27,221 nucleotides of DNA from Oppiella nova (lineage: Eukaryota; Arthropoda; Arachnida; Sarcoptiformes; Oppiidae): contig CAJPVJ010000366.1 in NCBI GenBank assembly GCA_905397405.1, positions 1 to 27,221 on the forward strand, given 5' to 3'. Made by a program: the position numbers and the translations under genes. Below, piece by piece: positions 16,594 to 27,221 of this stretch. Below the pieces are notes generated by a model. The model worked only from the letters and a program-made list of their open reading frames with translations, did no database searches and was not told where the DNA came from. How positions within the stretch are numbered: the stretch's first letter is position 1; each line of letters starts with the position of its first letter.

Positions 16594-17664
16594 TAATAAT
16601 TGGTTTTTAATATGTTTTTTAAATTTAATAATATAATAAATGTCTCTATTTTACTGTTAATCCTATACTAATTTGTATTTTATGAAAACAACTTCACATT
16701 TTACACAATAATTATTCGATAAACTCTTTTTATATTTTATTAATAAAATATGAATATTGCATTTTAAATTAGATCTAATTTTATAATGGGCTCTATTTTA
16801 TGTAATCAAAAATTTATATTCTTATAACTACTGTATTCATTCAAAAGTTATATAAACTTAAATGATGCATAAAAGATCTAGCTGATAAAATTCTGTTTAA
16901 ATGTTTGCCAATCATTTCCATTATACGACACTATCTACTGAATAGTATCGGCAATACGCTTACAAATCTCGAGATCGCATATTCTGTTTGGTCACAACAA
17001 CCGGTTCCCTCCAAAGCACCGGAGCTCTGGACAACAAACCAAAGACAAAAATAATTACTGGACTCACAGTCTGTTTATTAAAATTCATTGAACTTGTTAA
17101 ATTAAAGGCAATTAAGAATAATTTAATTTTAATAAAATGATTCATTTTATGAAATTATTGAAATATGATTTCATGTGCAAAATATTATTTTCTTGAAATC
17201 TGAGGTTCATTTTTACAGTATATGTTACATAAATGTAAACTTTTAAAGAAATCTAAAACTCCCAAAGAATTTTTAAATAAAACAAAATTAATTATTTATC
17301 TGAAACTTGGTTTGGTTTGTAATTTCAACCAGCTTATAAAAGATTATATAAGATGCTATTAATTTAATAATTTTTCGCAATTAACTTAAATTTTAGTTTA
17401 ACTAATTGTTTTGTATTTAGAGATTGGAAATACAATAATTTTAATCAACTACTAGGCCAGCAACACTGATTAAAACTGATTAATTCAATTTTGTGATCCC
17501 TTTCCTAAAACTTTATTAACTTGTTACATGCTAATTGTGAAGTCTTGAAATATACCTGTAGGCTAGTAGACCATTAGGTTTTATTTTATTTATAACTTAA
17601 TTTCATAAACAATCAAAAGTTTCATTCATTTCATGTTGTAATCACTTGTATTGTTTGCCATCAG
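16594..17664. other. AT-rich flank: end of copy A', repeat B', then unassigned sequence
   Basis: 16594-17039 repeats the ASPM 3' flank. 17046-17135 is repeat B'. 17136-17664 is AT-rich with no exon seen. It could be the final intron of CHID1, whose last exon follows, but no upstream CHID1 exon is present between here and the ASPM copy. Confidence 0.5.
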
Positions 17665-17824
17665 ATGTGATACGGGAAGGAATCGTGTCTTTTATCCGAC
17701 TCTGTATTCCAATCAAAAGCGCATTCAATTAGCTCAAGAACTGGGCACTGGTATTGCCATTTGGGAGATCGGACAGGGATTGCACTACTTCTATGATCTC
17801 CTTAACATTCCTACCATTTATTAG
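17665..17824 (+). CDS. CHID1: CHID1 (chitinase-domain-containing protein 1), last exon only
   Basis: After an AG at 17663-17664 the frame TGT GAT ACG... encodes 52 residues to TAG (17822-17824). It contains [40 protein letters not shown] and a short tail NIPTIY. This is the diagnostic C-terminus of CHID1 (family form VFYPtl..R..lA.elG.GisIWElGQGLdYFYDLL), a lysosomal/secreted GH18-fold protein reported to bind saccharides. No other CHID1 exon lies upstream in the window, where ASPM-related sequence is found instead. It is therefore an orphan exon: a gene with a very long last intron, a fragment, or a mis-joined contig. The exon itself is intact. Confidence 0.8.
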
Positions 17825-18999
17825 TCATTTTGCGAACCATTAGTGAAATTTCAAACAAATGGCATCTTTTAGTGATTAACTCTTCATATTCTGTTGGTTT
17901 CATTCAAACATCATTTAAGTATTTATCACAATATTGTCATAATTTCGCACATAATCTGTGATTAGATAATCTATAGATGATCAGAATATTGTCATAATCT
18001 GTGATAAAATACTAAATTGTATTATTATTTCAAAACGCAAACATTTTTATAACTTTCTGTATGGTTTTTATTATCTATACGTTTATCCATTCAATTACAT
18101 TAAATTTTAAAATGTTTGGAAGCTTAATAAATAAATGTTTTACTTATTGAAACAAATTTAATAAAATTATATGAACTCGAAGTCGATTTACACACTCCTA
18201 TGACTTACGCCCTTTGCAATACGATTCTTTGCTACAAAAGGGCTTTCAATAACTCATTTTAAATGCAGTGATTTTAAATTCCTTATAACACTAGACTCCC
18301 CTCTCATTTATACAATCACTTACCCTCTAAATATAAGTCACAGTATAAACGGGGGATTTTAATGTTCACTTGTTAATTGGCATTTTTATTGAAAACTAAG
18401 GAAATAAAACTAAATTTTTAAGTAAATTAAAAATCAGATAATTTTTCGGTCCCTTTTCATACACACACTCTGTGCTATACGTTATATGAAAAAGAATGTC
18501 TCTGGCTTTGAGGTCTAAATAAAATATGTCGTAATTTGACCAATTTGATCAAGTTCAGTAATATTCCTATTTATAATTTATCATTACATAAACTATCATT
18601 TAATAGTGTAAATAAAAATGTAATCAGTAACACATAATATGATATTTAAGTATTTTCAAAATTATTTCATAATTATATCAGATTTAATGCCATTAATTCG
18701 TAAACTGTATTGGTCATTTATGTTAAATATATTTTTGTTTGTTATAAAATGTTTGTCTAGATGATTTATAATTAATTAGTACATAATTAAAAGGTTCATA
18801 TGGAAATATTAAATTCAGGCTAATTTCAAACAATATTTCTCAGAATAAACACATTGATCAGTTTATTTCAGAATTTTATTACAGGTATCAAAATGGTAAA
18901 ACAGTCTATTATATTTAGTAAATAAATTATTTTCATTATAATTATTGTGTTCTTAATCGTTTACTAACGTACTATAAACATTACTTAACGATTTCTTAC
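17825..18999. other. AT-rich spacer between CHID1 exon (+) and Mcr-like gene (-)
   Basis: No gene is recognised. It includes the CHID1 3' UTR and whatever follows the Mcr-like gene on the - strand. A strong CAG|GTAAGAA donor on the - strand at 18999 hints at one more Mcr exon further down, but none is identifiable. 17930-18005 holds short direct repeats (AATATTGTCATAAT twice, ATAATCTGTGAT twice). Confidence 0.45.
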
Positions 19000-19002
19000 C
19001 TG

Positions 19003-22000
19003 TCATTCCCGTGACCATCGACGGTGTCTGGACAACTTGTAATATTAACAAAATTAAAAGTTAATTCAAACACAAAAAAGTATATAAAATATCAATTACT
19101 TCACAGATGTGTAGCGCATAGAGAGCAAAGTCGTCCACAATTTCCTCTTTAAAATATTCTGCAAAACGCATAAAAAATTATAAAAAATATTACTAAAGAG
19201 GGGACAAAGACCTGGTTCATAGAGATCATAGACCCTCGCCTTTAGCCAACGCGTGAGGTTCGCCACCGGAAACCAGCGCTCAATTGAGAACTCAACACAA
19301 CTCCAGTTGTTGTCGAGCTATAGGTTGTAAAAGTAAAGCAAATCATAAATGACCACAAAATCAATGAAATCTCATGTCTCACGTAATCAAAGACGAAAGT
19401 GGCCGACCGGGGCATCACTTTGGCCTGACTTAGTCGGGCAACAGTACGTCCCTCTAAGTAGCGGTCGATGACAGCCTTGTTCTGCCAGTAACCGGTCGGT
19501 AGAGTCAACTCCAGGACCGCTATTCCGCTGGTATTCCTTAACCGAGTTAACGTCCATTTGGCGCAAGACTTGACTGCTATTCGCGATTTGTTTCGACCCG
19601 AAAACCTGAGGTCAACGCTGATGTCAAACGCCTGGACGGGTGGCTGAAGTAATTGGAAGTCGTGGTCGACGTTGTACTGAGTGGTCAACTGAACGATGGC
19701 CAGACCGGCGCCTTTGGCCGTTATGGTCACGAATCCCCACACATTGGGCTCAATGTTCACGATTTGCTGATCCGTCAGATTATTCTGAGACAACACTACC
19801 GGTGTTATGATCTCTGGATTAGACGAGGCCTCCACTTCGAGTCTCATATTAGTTATGGACCGGACATGGGTTCGGAACGAGAAGTCTGTCAGCGCCTGGA
19901 CGGCAACTATCGTATCAAATGTGGTGACAAACCCCTCGTCGTATTGTCTCATATATGCCAACCACCTGACAATCTGGTCCTGTATTATACCTCCAAAGCC
20001 CGTGTAAATCATTAACGCATAAGCAGTCCCTAAGACATCAAACAGTTTATTAAAATTGTTCAAAGATTGATTTATTGAGAAATGAACAAGGTTTCGATCA
20101 TTAGCTAAATGAATAAATGAAACTTAACTGACCCTCAACTGCGAGTGATTCGTATGACTGCGGGACACGCGGCTGAATGAATGGCCGTTGACTTTGGTAG
20201 ATGAGACCCGGAGGCTATTAATCAGGATATTAATAATTATTATACAACTTTAAAATATTGACATTCAATTTATACTTTAATTTCAACGGCAGACCAATAA
20301 ACCATTCCTTCTGTGGATCTCTTCATCATTTCCAACTGATTGAACCCAATCTTGGCGTCAGGACTTCCAGCAATCATCAGGGCATAGGTAGCGATGGCCA
20401 CTTCATAAGGCGATGACAACCCAATTAGCTGTCTCTCCAAGAATCCGATAGCAGATTGTTTAGCGTTAGAGATCCTGACGCCTAGATCTCCGTAAACGTC
20501 CGTCACTTTGACTAATGTTATCAATACGTGGGCTGTGAGGGCGACGGGCGTCAGACGGGGCGACGACCAGTTCCGGAACGACATGTCTTCGTAGAAAGAG
20601 CCGTCAAAATAGCTGTGATCCACGATCTGACGGTTCAGCACGTATTCAACGGACGTGTGAATGACTTTGGGGTCGATATAGATTTGTCGGTTCCAGTCGT
20701 CAAACTGGGCGTCAAAGTAAACTCTGGCCGCGTAGGCCGTCAGCCATACCGAGCTCTGAGTGTAACTCATGTCAAACATAGCAAACGAGCCGTCCTTATA
20801 GAAAGTCATTTGATGGACATAATCCCTGTTCAGTGCCTCCAATAGCTGTTTAGAGAGCTCTTGTTTGTCATTGTCTTCTAATTGATTCGTAAGTCTTAAG
20901 TATATAAGAGTGTAGAGACGGTACGCAAAGTCAAAAAGTCTCAACTCTCCCGACTTTGCCGTATATTTAATGCCTAAGTTTGTGAAATCAATTCTGGGAT
21001 CAAGTTTTGCGGGAACTCCCACCACATCTCCAATCACTGTCACCCATGCTTTTGGTGAACCAAACATATATCGACGGTATATGTCTTGGTATGGAATTAT
21101 GGGATCTTCTGTGACATTCATATCCAAGAATTTAATAATATATGACTGGGCTCTCAGATCTAACAGCATAGATGTGTGGAGTGATACTTGTGCGCCATCA
21201 GCCAGCACTTCCACTTCTATTTCTTTTCTATCCTTTAAAACAAAATTTCCAATCGTTTTAAACAATCAAATACTAAACGGTATTTAAAATATCTGAATCA
21301 AAACAACTAATTGTAGAAAAATAGTAATACTTTAGCGACTTGTGTGCGACCAATGATTATGATCTTAATCTTGCCTCTGGTTGTGGGCACTACAGGTATG
21401 GGCACTAAGAATGAAGAATAAGGTTTTATATAAATGAGGTGCTGATGAACGCCACCCGAGGTTATGGGTGAGTACGAAGACACTCGACCCATAGGTCCCA
21501 CTTCAACGAAACGATAATCCAGTGATTCCTCTAATATGATGTCTGCCTTTATTATGTTAATTAAAATCATTGAATACTTTATTTAATAAAAGCACAATAA
21601 TCAACACTTACTCTTATTTCATAGGGCTGGTAGTTAAATGCAGCCACTCTTACACCTATTTGTTCCCCTAAGACAACAACAGTCGGGGCCTCAACAGTGA
21701 TGAAGAAGGGACGGACACTATTCCACTATTTAGTAATACTTTTAGAGTAAGTGTCGATTTATTGTGAGAAAGTACAGAATGTATTTGTTTAAGTAGGTAT
21801 TAACTCTTCGGTCACGAGACAGGCTGTGGTTAGTGTAACTTGGCGGTCAACTGACCGGAAACTCCGTGACTATTACCGACATAATTGTCGGGATTATAAC
21901 TGGTGAATGTGTCAGTCCAGGCAAAGTTGTCACCATTTGCTAAATAAAAATAATTATTCCGATTCTTTCTGTAAACTATAAAATCCGAAAGTCTTGTGCC

Positions 22001-25000
22001 GTTTGTGTCCTCTATTTCACAGAAGTGTTCATCACTTCCATCGCTACAATCGCGGACTCCATCGCATTGTTGGTGAATCTCATAGCATTGGTTTCCAGAC
22101 ATACAGTTCAATGAGTAGAAGGTTGCTATCGTTGAGTCAATTCGGGGATTGATTGGACTCGATGTCTGAAATTGATTCTGAAGAGTTTGGTTGTAGTATA
22201 AGTTGGGATTACATCTATTTGTTGCCATCGAGATCTTCATATTTGTGAACACGACCAAAGTGTTGAACTAATAATACATGGAAAATGGATGTACAGTATT
22301 ATTATAATTATTATTAAATCTTCATAATTATTAACAATATTTAAGCATTTTCTAGAATTTTATATTTAAATGAGTAATTTAACTTGAACAACCACCAAAT
22401 TCAGAAATCATATAACTTAAAATAAAATACAAAACCTTATTTTTAATAATAATCTTATTAATTGATAATACAGTACAAACTTACTCCAAATGTGGATCCA
22501 GAATCCATGGCATTATTATGAGTCAAATAGTAGAGTGCCTTTTCATCGATGCCTTCTCTAGTTTTCAAAATCACTTTTTTCTTGTATTTTGTCTCAAACT
22601 TTCTTATTGTAATTTCTGCTTTTGCTTTTGTGATATCATTGAATCCTTGAATATCCTCTAAATCGGCGTCAATGGCGTTGAAACCAATGATTGATGCTTT
22701 GGACAGGTATGGGATGAACTCAATTATATTTCCCGATCGGTCCTGATTTAGATTCACTTTAAGCTTAAGTTTTGCCCGATTTATGCCTTCTATAGGAAGA
22801 CTAACGCTATCGGCGATGATCTCACCATCTCTTGTGATGTGATATACAATGACATTACAATTGGGCGCCATTTCCGGTGAGAGCGACACCGAGAATGTGG
22901 TGACAGATCTCAACATTCCCGACACTGACTCTTCGGCGGTGACTAATATATTTCCTTTGGATACGACTAAATAGTTGAATGCCTTCATATAGAAGTTGGA
23001 GTAGACGTGGAACACCCCGTATTCGCCTGACTGCCCGCTTTCAGTACTGGTTGTGATGTAAAGCATACGATTAGATGAAGAGAAAAATGAAATGGCCTTC
23101 AGTTCCGTGTGAGCGGCGTTCCCGTCGGTGATAAACCGGGCGCTTAGAGTAAATCTATCGATATTAGGCGGGGGTTTGAGCCTGATTTTGGCCACACCAT
23201 TCTCATTGAGATCTATTTTCAAACTATTGTCCACTAAATCCTTACTCAACGGTTCCATTGGACCGAAAACGGTGTCTCTGTTGAGCGCAAATGAAGGCGT
23301 TATATAAAGCTCTGAAATGGACAACAGATCTGGAGATACGGCTACGGAATCGCTGTAAGAAATGGCAATATATGTCTCAAAAGGAAGTCCAGGTTTGAAA
23401 ACTGCGGGCTGACTGTCCAGAAATCTTAGTATAAGAGTCGAGTTGACAATCCGAGTCCTCGCATATCCGGTCACTATCTGATCAAAGAATCGTTCGCCGA
23501 CTTCAACGAAAATAACGATTTCTTTGTTCAGGAATGGCGTCGAGAGAGTGGAGGCGAACAGATCCCTCAACTCGTATCTGAAACTATACTCTCCATTGAA
23601 CTGATCGATAGTTTCGATTTTGAGGACGTCCTCAAAGATATCGTTTTCGGTAAACGAGTCATAATTATCGTAATCACCGTTCAATTGCCGCCAATTTATG
23701 TTTTTCTTTTCTGGCTTTAGTATCACTCTTATGGTTAGATTTCCCATAACTGGCAATAAGTTGGTGTGATTTGCATAGACTGTGCCCTCGATGTAGGACT
23801 CGCTCTGGGAGATGAACGCCGGCAACGAAACGCTTACATCAAGTCGATTGGTAAACCAGCGCTCAATTAGTATTTTTCTGTACATTTAAATCAATTCAAC
23901 AAAATTATTAGCATTGTTTAAAATGTTAGCAAGGTAAGTGTTCGCAATGTAAATATAGCGATCATTTACTTTTCCTCAATCTGTTGGAGCGCTTTAACCC
24001 TCACTGTCCACCAGCCTCTCGGGTAATCTCCCGGTAACACAAACTGAAGGCTTACGAAACCTTTATATGTAATTCAAATAGTTTACAATTATTTCTAATT
24101 AACGGTTTCAAACTATTTTCACGCTAAGCTTAGTCGATAATTCAATTAAATGGTCATAAATAGTTATGTAATTAGTTTAATTATAATCATTGTCTAATTA
24201 GTGGTTGACTTGCCTTGAAATGAATAGATTGAGTTCCATCTCTTCATTATCAGCCCTCGAGAGTCCTTTCGGAAGAAAACCAAAAATTAGAGACAAAAAT
24301 CGACTCATTTATCCGGTGGTGAAGTGAATAAACTATTCAAATGATTGCGTGATTGAGATTCAAGCGCACACTTTAGTGTAATTATTGTGAAAACAATTAT
24401 TTAAGCAAATAAAGGGTCAGATATTTTTGTTTAAGTGTAATTATTGTCAAAACAATTATATAAGCAAATAAAGGGTCAGATATTTTTGTTTTTTCAAATG
24501 TAATTGTATTTATAATTTAGAGTTAATTACCAGAAGATAAATATCGATTGCATCCACGTATGGCTTCATTTCCATATTTAATAGTATTACACGAATGCTT
24601 ACTATAGAAATGAAAGTTTCATATTTTTAGATTTTATATGATTTTAACTCATATAAAAATTTAATAAAATATTTTTTAAATTTCATTCAATTGTATCGTA
24701 ATATCGTAATAGATAATTTTTAAAATAAAATTTTGCTATTTTAATTTGTAATTCATTTCGTGTATCTTTTAATATCAGATTTAAAATAAATCAATAGTTT
24801 TAATGTATTTTGTTAGCAACATGATTGTGGTGAATTTTCGTGTGTCACTAACAAAAATCTCAATATAAAGCTTTTATAATGTGTTACTACTGTAGTATAA
24901 GAATTGTATAGTATTATTTATTCGTGTATACTATCAAATAACAAAATTTTGTAAATTACTTATTGATTGCATTATGAATTTCTTAATTATCATCTTTGTT

Positions 25001-26350
25001 AATAAATAAATCTATATATTTTTTTGTGAATCCAAATGGGCTATCAAATTATTTAAATACTACAAAATGAATCAAAATGTTTTTCAGGAAATGTAGTCAA
25101 ATTTATATTCAATTTATATTGTGCTTCCAATGGATACACAAATGAGCGCACCTATATAATTATATTATACTGTAGCTCATTACAAAGTACTATATATTGC
25201 ACTTAAAATGATGTTTTCCTTGAATTTTAATTAATTTCATTGATATATTTTACATATTATAACATATTGTATGCAATATTATAACATATTATATTATAAC
25301 ATAGTTAAATGTTTTGTATATTAGTGCAATAAGAATTTTTAGTTTTCATATACCGTAATATTCACAAATCTATATTTTAAATCAATAGTAATTTCTCAAA
25401 TAACTGATTAACTAATCAATTAACATATTTTAAAAATATAAATTTACACGATATTTAGTGAAAATAAGATCTCAATTTATTTCTACACTTTCTAAATAAC
25501 TCAAGTGATTTGCAATAAATTTTCGTAAAATTTTTAATGAGATCATTTATAAACACTATTAATAATTAAGTGAATTATTTAGTGAAGCGCTAATTGAGTG
25601 TCGAATACGCCTAATATAATAGTAATAATAAATAAAAAGCAAAACATTTCAATACATCTGTTTTCTAGTGTACTCACAGATGTAATACGCGGGCATACAT
25701 ACAGAATATGTGTTTATTACATGTAACAAAACATTTTTATTTTTATTTTCTTCACACTAACTTATAATGCATTCATTGTTTATGACATAAACTTTATGCG
25801 ATTGGAAAAATAATTAAATGTACTGTTCTATAAGCTTGATATTTATATAATATATAGCTTACTGGTATTGGAATCAAATATTTTTAGTACTGAATTATGT
25901 ATAATATATTGTAATGTAATGTAGACTATATTATAGACTAAAGTACAGGTGTTTGACTCCAATATCAATACTTAAGGAAAACTAAGAACTAATGCTAAAA
26001 AAGTTCAAAGATCTCTGTATTATAATTAACACATCGATATAATATATTATGCATTAGAATTGAATGAAATAAATATTTTATAAAATAAAATAGTCTGTGA
26101 CTTAGCATTGATACAACTTTTACCATAAAAGTAAAGAATTTGGGTACAGTAAGTGTTTGAGTGTTTGATATGACTACTCACTGGGTTGTTTCATATTATA
26201 GACCAATTGGTTGGTCTGGATGAGAATGGTTAAGAATTCTGGTAGGAATCGTAATGTAGTGTTTCTCGTGAATCCATTGCCACCACGAATCCCATTAGCA
26301 TTTCCCTCGACCTTTAGTTGATAATTACCAGTTCGTGCAGTAAAGGGTAT
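19003..26350 (-). CDS. Mcr: Macroglobulin complement-related (Mcr-like) alpha-2-macroglobulin, 5' end missing
   Basis: A secreted A2M/TEP-family protein; Drosophila Mcr acts at septate junctions and in immunity. Exons in order: 26350-26182, 24601-24531, 24265-24214, 24060-23970, 23877-22485, 22267-~21836, 21725-21612, 21546-21331, 21232-20276, 20214-20133, 20029-19383, 19317-19212, 19158-19100, 19035-19003(?). Phases agree at nearly all joins. Landmarks: late MG1 and FLPEFLTILIQTNQLVYNMK; MG2 (MKPYVDAIDIYLL, DSRGLIMKRW, GFVSLQFVLPGD); MG3-MG6 in one 1393-nt exon; an LDLa module (22105-22019); VRPFFITVEAP; the TED; the receptor-binding domain (WSCVEFSIERWFPVANLTRW). At the thioester position GCGEQ is replaced by KSGEL, so no thioester can form. 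The signal peptide and early MG1 are not found. The join after the LDLa exon and the last exon are uncertain: in phase 0 the last exon stops at TGA 19005-19003, giving about 1470 residues. Confidence 0.88.
20942..20956 (-). other. Degenerate thioester site (KSGEL)
   Basis: These five codons align with GCGEQ of thioester-containing relatives, directly before LFDFAYRLYTLIYLRL, where the family has NM..FAPN.Y.L.YL. Cys is Ser and Gln is Leu, so both bond-forming residues are gone. Confidence 0.85.
22019..22105 (-). other. LDL-receptor class A module of the Mcr-like protein
   Basis: CMSGNQC...QQCDGVRDC then SDGSDEHFC gives five cysteines with the LDLa spacing and the acidic Ca-binding signature CDGxxDCxDGSDE. 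The usual first cysteine is not at its normal place (the segment before reads IATFYSLNC). The nearest upstream Cys is 36 residues away (TNRCNP). An LDLa insert within an A2M is characteristic of Mcr. Confidence 0.85.
24061..24213 (-). other. GC-AG intron in the Mcr-like gene
   Basis: The donor side reads TTTCAAG|GCAAGTC and the acceptor ATATAAAG|GTTTCG. The donor exon ends with a single G, and the acceptor exon supplies GT TTC to make GGT TTC, giving SFQ-G-FVSLQF, which matches MG2. No in-phase GT donor is nearby. The donor keeps the strong CAAG|GCAAGT context typical of GC donors. Confidence 0.75.
24375..24492. repeat. 59-bp imperfect tandem duplication in an Mcr intron
   Basis: 24375-24433 and 24434-24492 match at 56 of 59 positions (AGTGTAATTATTGT start). 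The mismatches mark it as a genuine, somewhat old duplication, unlike the perfect 128-bp repeats in this window. Confidence 0.9.
24602..26181 (-). other. Long AT-rich intron of the Mcr-like gene (1580 nt)
   Basis: It runs from CCCA|GTGAGTAG (exon end 26182) to TTCTATAG|TAAGC (exon start 24601); the split codon A+TA is in phase. Most introns here are 53-65 nt, so this one stands out. No coding, RNA gene or transposon signature is seen. 25250-25310 has a local ATTATAACATATT repeat. Confidence 0.65.
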
Positions 26351-26590
26351 CTACAATACATAGTCCAGACAATTGTGTTAAATTGTATTCTGCTTTTTAT
26401 ATAATACAATATAAATGTCTTCTATATAAGCACTAAATTTTTTGTTATTTTTTGCTATTTTTATGCAGTAAAGGGTATCTACAATACATAGTCCAGACAA
26501 TTGTGTTAAATTGTATTCTGCTTTTTATATAATACAATATAAATGTCTTCTATATAAGCACTAAATTTTTTGTTATTTTTTGCTATTTTT
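26336..26590. repeat. 128-bp-period duplication at the first visible Mcr exon
   Basis: 26336-26462 equals 26464-26590 (127 bp), with one base (A26463) between them. The unit spans the exon acceptor and the first 15 nt of the exon plus upstream intron. It has the same geometry as 10559-10813 and probably marks a contig join, which may be why upstream Mcr exons are absent. Confidence 0.93.
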
Positions 26591-27221
26591 CCAATTTCCC
26601 TGTTTTTATTTAACCATTAATATAAAACCCAATTGTGTGTTGGACTCGATTTTATATTTATCGCACAGTATTTATAAGAAAAGAATTTGAATTGCATTTT
26701 AATTGTCATAATAATAATACATTTATATTGAAAAGCAATAGTACTGTACTATACTGTAATATACAGGTAGATAGTATGAGTTCACCGATCACAACGTAAT
26801 GAGATCTGACTATCAATTGAATTATTTGTGACTTCTTTTGAACAAATAATGTTTAGTTTATTTGCGAGTCCTCTATCATTATATTATAATGAAATGTTTT
26901 GTTGATTTTATAGTTAATTCATTAAACAAAAACACAATGAATTCTATAACTAAAATAGGAAATGAAAATTACACTCAACTCTATAATATGATATCATAAA
27001 TGAATGCATTTTTAATACAAATGCATTCTTTGGGGAGAAATTATTTCAGACAAATATTGATTACATTAAATAAATTGTGATTCAAATTAGTCGTCTTTGA
27101 AGCCAATTATGTTTTGCATGAATTACTACAGACACACAAAAAACTAAAAATAAATTACTATTTAAAATATAAATAAAAAGATAAAATCTAAGTTTTCAAA
27201 TTCAATTAAAAACTCCTTCAC
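26591..27221. other. AT-rich sequence upstream of the first visible Mcr exon
   Basis: The signal-peptide and early MG1 exons would be expected upstream on the - strand. A short - strand frame near 26780-26820 (SHYVVIGELIL after a TCAG) vaguely recalls MG1 but has no supporting donor, so it is not annotated. Nothing else is recognised. Confidence 0.45.

Larger units (their letters stand above)
15168..17039 (+). repeat. Segmental duplication, copy A'
   Basis: Counterpart of 10687-12669, starting at the same base of the IQ unit (AGAAACAAAAGTATC) and ending at the same GGACAACAAAC. The shared start point coincides with a contig-join signature in both places. Confidence 0.88.

Noticed and set aside
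18999-19035. CAG|GTAAGAA donor implying a definite further Mcr exon
   Set aside because: In the phase set by the preceding exon a TGA occurs just before it. No downstream exon with family sequence was found, so it was not annotated as certain.
24375-24492. 59-bp tandem repeat as another contig-overlap artefact
   Set aside because: It has three mismatches and a different period, so it looks like an ordinary old duplication.
26780-26820. Possible MG1 exon of the Mcr-like gene (SHYVVIGELIL on the - strand)
   Set aside because: The resemblance is faint, there is no credible donor, and AT-rich DNA yields such frames by chance.
1-27221. CRISPR arrays, tRNA or rRNA genes, transposon open reading frames, viral insertions
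   Set aside because: I looked on both strands and saw no spacer-repeat structure, no tRNA-like cloverleaf with box A/B, and no reverse transcriptase, transposase or viral protein motifs.

Overview
This is nuclear DNA of an invertebrate animal, most likely an arthropod and plausibly a mite. That assignment is inference: it rests on the protein families, a macroglobulin-complement-related gene, AT-rich spacers and introns that are mostly 53-65 nt. There is no bacterial, viral or CRISPR content. Exon boundaries were placed by hand, using GT/GC...AG sites together with codon phase and family conservation.

Layout. 3-395 (+): 3' end of a brainiac-like beta-1,3-glycosyltransferase. 959-1858 (+): single-exon SNIP1 with an FHA domain. 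2186-3370 (-): THG1 tRNA-His guanylyltransferase, three exons. 3875-5326 (+): deoxyhypusine synthase, with its N-terminal third missing from view. 5350-6406 (-): TRUB2-like pseudouridine synthase homologue lacking the catalytic Asp. DHPS and TRUB2 converge with 23 bp between their stop codons. 7096-12221 (+): an abnormal-spindle/ASPM gene with 25 tandem 81-bp IQ-type repeats. 12.7-14.0 kb (-): a broken reprolysin (M12B) metalloprotease relic. 14923-16593 (+): a diverged second copy of the ASPM 3' end, plus a short ASPM-like exon. 17665-17824 (+): an isolated last exon of CHID1. 19003-26350 (-): a 14-exon Mcr-like alpha-2-macroglobulin with an LDLa module and a destroyed thioester site.

The most informative pattern crosses gene boundaries. 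Four unrelated places carry a perfect tandem duplication with a period of exactly 128 bp (127-128 identical bases). A fifth has 107 identical bases either side of a single N. A sixth junction carries another 128-bp repeated block. This is best explained as contig ends sharing a de Bruijn k-mer overlap (k about 127) that were abutted without being merged. Three of these blocks frameshift THG1 or ASPM, and removing 128 nt restores the frame exactly each time. Those genes are therefore probably intact in the organism, not pseudogenes.

The genes are mostly unrelated housekeeping functions: tRNA and mRNA modification, hypusination, spindle organisation, nuclear signalling, glycosylation and extracellular barrier or immunity. 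I see no operon-like system and no convincing new system. The biology most worth following is the ASPM locus (repeat homogenisation, a patchily diverged partial copy, an indel carrying a protease relic) and the TRUB2 homologue without its catalytic residue.
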